Source of the DNA: Planctomicrobium piriforme
GTDB lineage: Bacteria; Planctomycetota; Planctomycetia; Pirellulales; UBA1268
DNA length: 44,865 nt
Direction: 5' to 3'
Assembly (NCBI GenBank): GCA_945861585.1
Contig: CAMAVC010000017.1
Location: 1-44,865, forward strand
Part shown: one piece after another, positions 41,969 to 44,865 of the stretch
How positions within the stretch are numbered: position 1 is the first letter of the stretch
How the letters are laid out: each line of letters opens with the position of its first letter
Translations under genes and position numbers: made by a program
Notes under the pieces: model-generated
Databases searched by the model: none
What the model saw: only the letters and a program-made list of their open reading frames with translations
What the model was told of the DNA's origin: nothing

Positions 41969-44734
41969 ATGAAGACCTTGCTCATCGCGCTCACTGCTTG
42001 CCTTGCCGCCGTGGGCCACGCCCGTGCCGCGGGCCCGGCGCGGCAGCCAAACATCATCATCATCCTGGCGGACGACCTCGGGTATGGCGACCTCGGCTGC
42101 TACGGCGCGACGAAGATCAACACGCCGAATATCGACCGGCTGGCCAGCGAGGGGATGCGGTTCACCGACGCCCACTCGCCGGCCTCCGTCTGCTCCCCGT
42201 CGCGCTACGGCCTGATGACGGGCCGCTCTCCCTGGCGGCTTCATCAGAAGGGAAACGACTATCACTTGGAGCCCGGCCGGCTCACGCTCGCGGGACTTCT
42301 GTCGGCCCAGGGCTACCGCACGGCCGCGATCGGCAAGTGGCACCTCGGCTACAGCAAAGACTGGAATAGTCCGCCCATCACCGGGCCGCTCGAGGCCGGC
42401 TTCGACGAGCACTTCGGCGTGCCCCAGAACCACAACGACTCCTTTCGCGTCTTCATCGAAAACCACGACATCGCTGGCCGCCGGCCGGGCGAGGCGTTCC
42501 GCCCCGTGCTAAACGACCTGCCGGAGGGAATCGCCGAGCCCCGGGTCGACGACCTCGTCGACACCACGCTCACCGCCAAGGCCGTGCAATTCATTCGCGC
42601 GAGCGCCAAGCAGCCCTTCCTCCTCTATTTCACGCCCTGCGCGCCGCACACGCACACCACGCCCGCGGCTCCCTTCCGCGGCACGAGCCAGTGCGGCTTG
42701 CTCGGCGACCACATCCAGGAACTCGACGCCCACGTGGGCGGGATCGTCGCCACACTCGCGGAGCTGGGCATCCAGGACGAAACCCTGCTCATCGTCACGA
42801 GCGACAACGGCGGCGCTCCGCGCGACTTCAAAGGAGGCAAGGATGTGAAGCTGAACCTCGCGAGCGAGGCGGGTGACGTGCGCACGAAGGCACGCACCGC
42901 GAAGGCCGATGCCCGGCGAATGGGGCACGTCACCAATGGCCCCTGGAGCGGCGCCAAGGGATCACCCGCCGAGGGCGGCCATCGCGTACCGTTCATCGCC
43001 TGCTGGCCGGGCCGCATCAAGGCCGGGGCCGTCTCCGATCAGTTGCTCTGCCTCACCGACCTCTTCGCCACGACCGCGGAACTCGTGGGCGCAACGCTCC
43101 CCGCCGACGCCGGCGAAGACTCGTTCAGCATCCTGCCCACGCTGCTCGGCTCACCGCCGGTCGGGCCCAAGCGCACGAGCGCCTTCATCCAGGGCGACAC
43201 GGAGGACAATGCGATTGCCGTGCGATCCGGCAAATGGAAGCTGATCGAAGCCCGCAACAGCCGCAACCGCAAGGTGCACCGGCTCTACGACCTTGCGGCC
43301 GACCCCGGCGAGACAAACGACGTCTCGAAGGTCGAAATGCCCGTCGTGCGGCAGCTCGCCGCGGCGCTCGACGAAGCCCGGGCCACGGGTCGCACCGCGT
43401 CCTCAGCCGCGCCGGCAGCAGAAGCGGAACGGATCGCGGAGGCCATCGACATCGCCCCCGTCTGGGCAGGGCATCCGGTGGGCTTCGCCCTGCTGACCCT
43501 CGCCGACAGGCAATACTCCGCGTTCTACGACGCCGACCGCCGCCTCACCATCGCCGCCCGCAGGCTCGACAGCGATAGGTGGGGCCTTTTTCGCCTGCCG
43601 TCGGAGCAGGCCGGGCCGCCGCGCGGGCCGAAGCAGACCTCGGCCATCGTCGGGTGGGACAGCCACAACTCGATCGCGGTGGTAGCCGATTCCGCCGGCC
43701 ACATCCACGTCGCCGGCAACATGCATGCCAACGGCCTCTCCTACTGGCGCACCCGTGAGCCGGGCGAGATCGCCTCCTTCGAACAGGTGAAGGCGATGAT
43801 CGGCCGCGACGAGGAACGCTGCACATATCCGGTGTTTCTAAAATTTCCCGACGGTCGCCTCGCGTTCCAGTATCGCTCGGGCTCGAGCGGCAACGGCGAC
43901 ACGCTGTTCAACATCTACGACGTCCAGTCGCGTTCCTGGCGGCGGCTCGTCGACGGTCCGATCCTCGACGGCGAGGGGAAGCGCAATGCCTATCCGCATC
44001 CGCCCGTCCCCGGCCCGGACGGAAGGTTTCACCTCTCGTGGGTGTGGCGCGAAGCCCCCGACGCCGCCGCCAACCATGACCTCTCCTACGCCCGGAGCCG
44101 TGATCTCGTGGCTTGGGAAGGGGCCGACGGCCGCCCGGTCGCCCTGCCGATCACGCTCGCCACGCCGGGCATGATCGTCGATCCCGTGCCCGTGGGTGGC
44201 GGCATCCTCAACGGCACGGGGCAGGTGGGCTTCGACTCCCTTCACCGGCCGGTGCTCGCCTACTTCAAGCACGATGCCGCCGGGATGTCGCAGGCCTACG
44301 TGGCCCGCTGGCAGGACGACAGCTGGCGGATCGTGCAGGTGAGCGACTGGAACCACCGCTTCGCGCCGGAGGGCCGCGGCACGCTGCCCAAGGTCGACAT
44401 CCGCCTCGGGGCCGTCAAACCCGGGGCGGCGGGCGAACTGCGGCTGCCCTTCGGCCACGTCAAGGACGGGTCGGGCACCTGGGTGCTCGACGATGCGTCG
44501 CTCGCGGTGCTGCGGGTCGATCCGGCCACGAGGCCTTTCCCGAGCAGTCTCTCGAAGGTCGAATCACCGTTCCCCGGCATGCGGGCGCGATTCGCGGCCG
44601 ACTCCGGGGCGTCGGGCGTTTCCGGAGAGCGGTTCATCCTGCGCTGGGAGACGCTCGCGGCCAACCGAGACCGACCGCGGAATGAGCCCTGGCCGCCACC
44701 ATCCCAGCTGCGGGTGATCCGAATAGAGGACTAA
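41969..44734 (+). CDS. Secreted sulfatase fused to a BNR_4 propeller domain
   Basis: The 921-residue protein has a signal peptide (cleavage near HARA-A). A type I sulfatase domain covers about 25-470: NIIIILADDLGYGDLGCYGA, the formylglycine motif CSPSR with Cys near 75, TGRSPWR, GKWHLG, TSDNGG, GGHRVPFIACWPGR. From about 495 a second domain reads WAGHPVGFALLTLADRQYSA, DADRRLTIAARRLDSDRWG, GWDSHNSIAVVADSAGHIHV, GNMHANGLSYWRT. This is the BNR_4 type, related to PL24/PL25 ulvan-type lyases. The domains together suggest one secreted enzyme that desulfates and binds or cleaves a sulfated uronate polysaccharide. Length is far above a lone sulfatase (about 470-520). Substrate is inferred. It starts 12 bp after the lipoprotein gene. 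Confidence 0.9.
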   Translation: MKTLLIALTACLAAVGHARAAGPARQPNIIIILADDLGYGDLGCYGATKINTPNIDRLASEGMRFTDAHSPASVCSPSRYGLMTGRSPWRLHQKGNDYHLEPGRLTLAGLLSAQGYRTAAIGKWHLGYSKDWNSPPITGPLEAGFDEHFGVPQNHNDSFRVFIENHDIAGRRPGEAFRPVLNDLPEGIAEPRVDDLVDTTLTAKAVQFIRASAKQPFLLYFTPCAPHTHTTPAAPFRGTSQCGLLGDHIQELDAHVGGIVATLAELGIQDETLLIVTSDNGGAPRDFKGGKDVKLNLASEAGDVRTKARTAKADARRMGHVTNGPWSGAKGSPAEGGHRVPFIACWPGRIKAGAVSDQLLCLTDLFATTAELVGATLPADAGEDSFSILPTLLGSPPVGPKRTSAFIQGDTEDNAIAVRSGKWKLIEARNSRNRKVHRLYDLAADPGETNDVSKVEMPVVRQLAAALDEARATGRTASSAAPAAEAERIAEAIDIAPVWAGHPVGFALLTLADRQYSAFYDADRRLTIAARRLDSDRWGLFRLPSEQAGPPRGPKQTSAIVGWDSHNSIAVVADSAGHIHVAGNMHANGLSYWRTREPGEIASFEQVKAMIGRDEERCTYPVFLKFPDGRLAFQYRSGSSGNGDTLFNIYDVQSRSWRRLVDGPILDGEGKRNAYPHPPVPGPDGRFHLSWVWREAPDAAANHDLSYARSRDLVAWEGADGRPVALPITLATPGMIVDPVPVGGGILNGTGQVGFDSLHRPVLAYFKHDAAGMSQAYVARWQDDSWRIVQVSDWNHRFAPEGRGTLPKVDIRLGAVKPGAAGELRLPFGHVKDGSGTWVLDDASLAVLRVDPATRPFPSSLSKVESPFPGMRARFAADSGASGVSGERFILRWETLAANRDRPRNEPWPPPSQLRVIRIED

Positions 44735-44745
44735 TACACTCTGTC

Positions 44746-44865
44746 CTACAGCACTGGCAGCGACGGCAGCGGCGGCGAGGCGGCGGCTGTGGCGGCGAGG
44801 TGGCCCACGAGGCGTTCGCAGATGGCTTCGAGATACGGCCGGGCTGCCGGGTCGTCGTAGTTGGC
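44746..44865 (-). CDS. mrp: mrp (Fe-S carrier ATPase), partial 3' end
   Basis: Only the last 39 codons are in the window. They read ANYDDPAARPYLEAICERLV then GHLAATAAASPPLPSLPVL and the stop. The same residues end the gutted copy at 34673, and the DNA differs at only a few positions, all silent. The stop TAG is again part of a GTAGGACAG-type half palindrome. The rest of the gene lies past the right edge; it is likely the intact paralog. Mrp/NBP35 proteins carry iron-sulfur clusters. Confidence 0.75.
   Translation of the reverse strand, partial: ANYDDPAARPYLEAICERLVGHLAATAAASPPLPSLPVL

Overview
The window is high-GC bacterial DNA that reads as Planctomycetota, probably a Pirellulales-like organism. 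The markers are a YTV-repeat secreted protein, an ECF sigma factor followed by a FecR-type regulator, a PEP-CTERM autotransporter-repeat protein, a DUF1559 prepilin-like protein, a multidomain sulfatase, a DUF1080/PQQ-type sugar dehydrogenase and many TTG/GTG starts. LpxB and MlaDEF indicate a diderm envelope. No rRNA, tRNA, CRISPR array or transposase gene was found.

Layout. 1-2.0 kb: end of a DUF429 gene and a YTV-repeat secreted protein. 2.6-9.4 kb: a cyanophycin locus, with a cyanophycin synthetase fused to a C-terminal SET domain (minus strand) and, divergently, an ABC exporter and a DUF1854 protein of the kind linked to cyanophycin metabolism. 9.8-12.6 kb: MlaD-MlaF-MlaE lipid transport operon. 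12.8-14.7 kb: DUF1080 plus sugar dehydrogenase fusion. 14.7-18.4 kb: three glycosyltransferases. 18.4-22.4 kb: a minus-strand operon of a sulfotransferase, a second CphA-type ATP-grasp ligase with a decayed Mur module, and a threonine-synthase-family PLP enzyme, downstream of clpC (22.4-24.9 kb). 25.1-31.2 kb: housekeeping genes (membrane/TPR-like protein, ThiD2-ThiE fusion, TlpA-like lipoprotein, CYTH protein, beta-propeller lactonase, MFS permease, two-repeat cysteine-rich protein). 31.5-34.3 kb: coupled lpxB, M50 protease and SGNH-like genes. 34.7-44.9 kb: a block of sigma factor, FecR, PEP-CTERM, DUF1559, lipoprotein and sulfatase-BNR_4 genes, bracketed by a gutted mrp copy on the left and the 3' end of a second mrp copy on the right, both on the minus strand.

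The spacers are unusual. Four carry a dispersed 180-380 bp element, three of them with inverted arms. Many gene ends carry a short REP-like palindrome (GACAGGC-TTCA-GCCTGTC) whose flanking TAG serves as the stop codon of neighbouring genes.

The most novel items are the CphA-SET fusion, the sulfotransferase/CphA-like ligase/PLP-enzyme operon, the stop-codon palindromes, the mrp-bracketed block, and a shared candidate ECF promoter (CGTAAGAA-N16-TTTTCT) before the sigma factor and the PEP-CTERM gene. All family assignments come from reading motifs; no database search was run.
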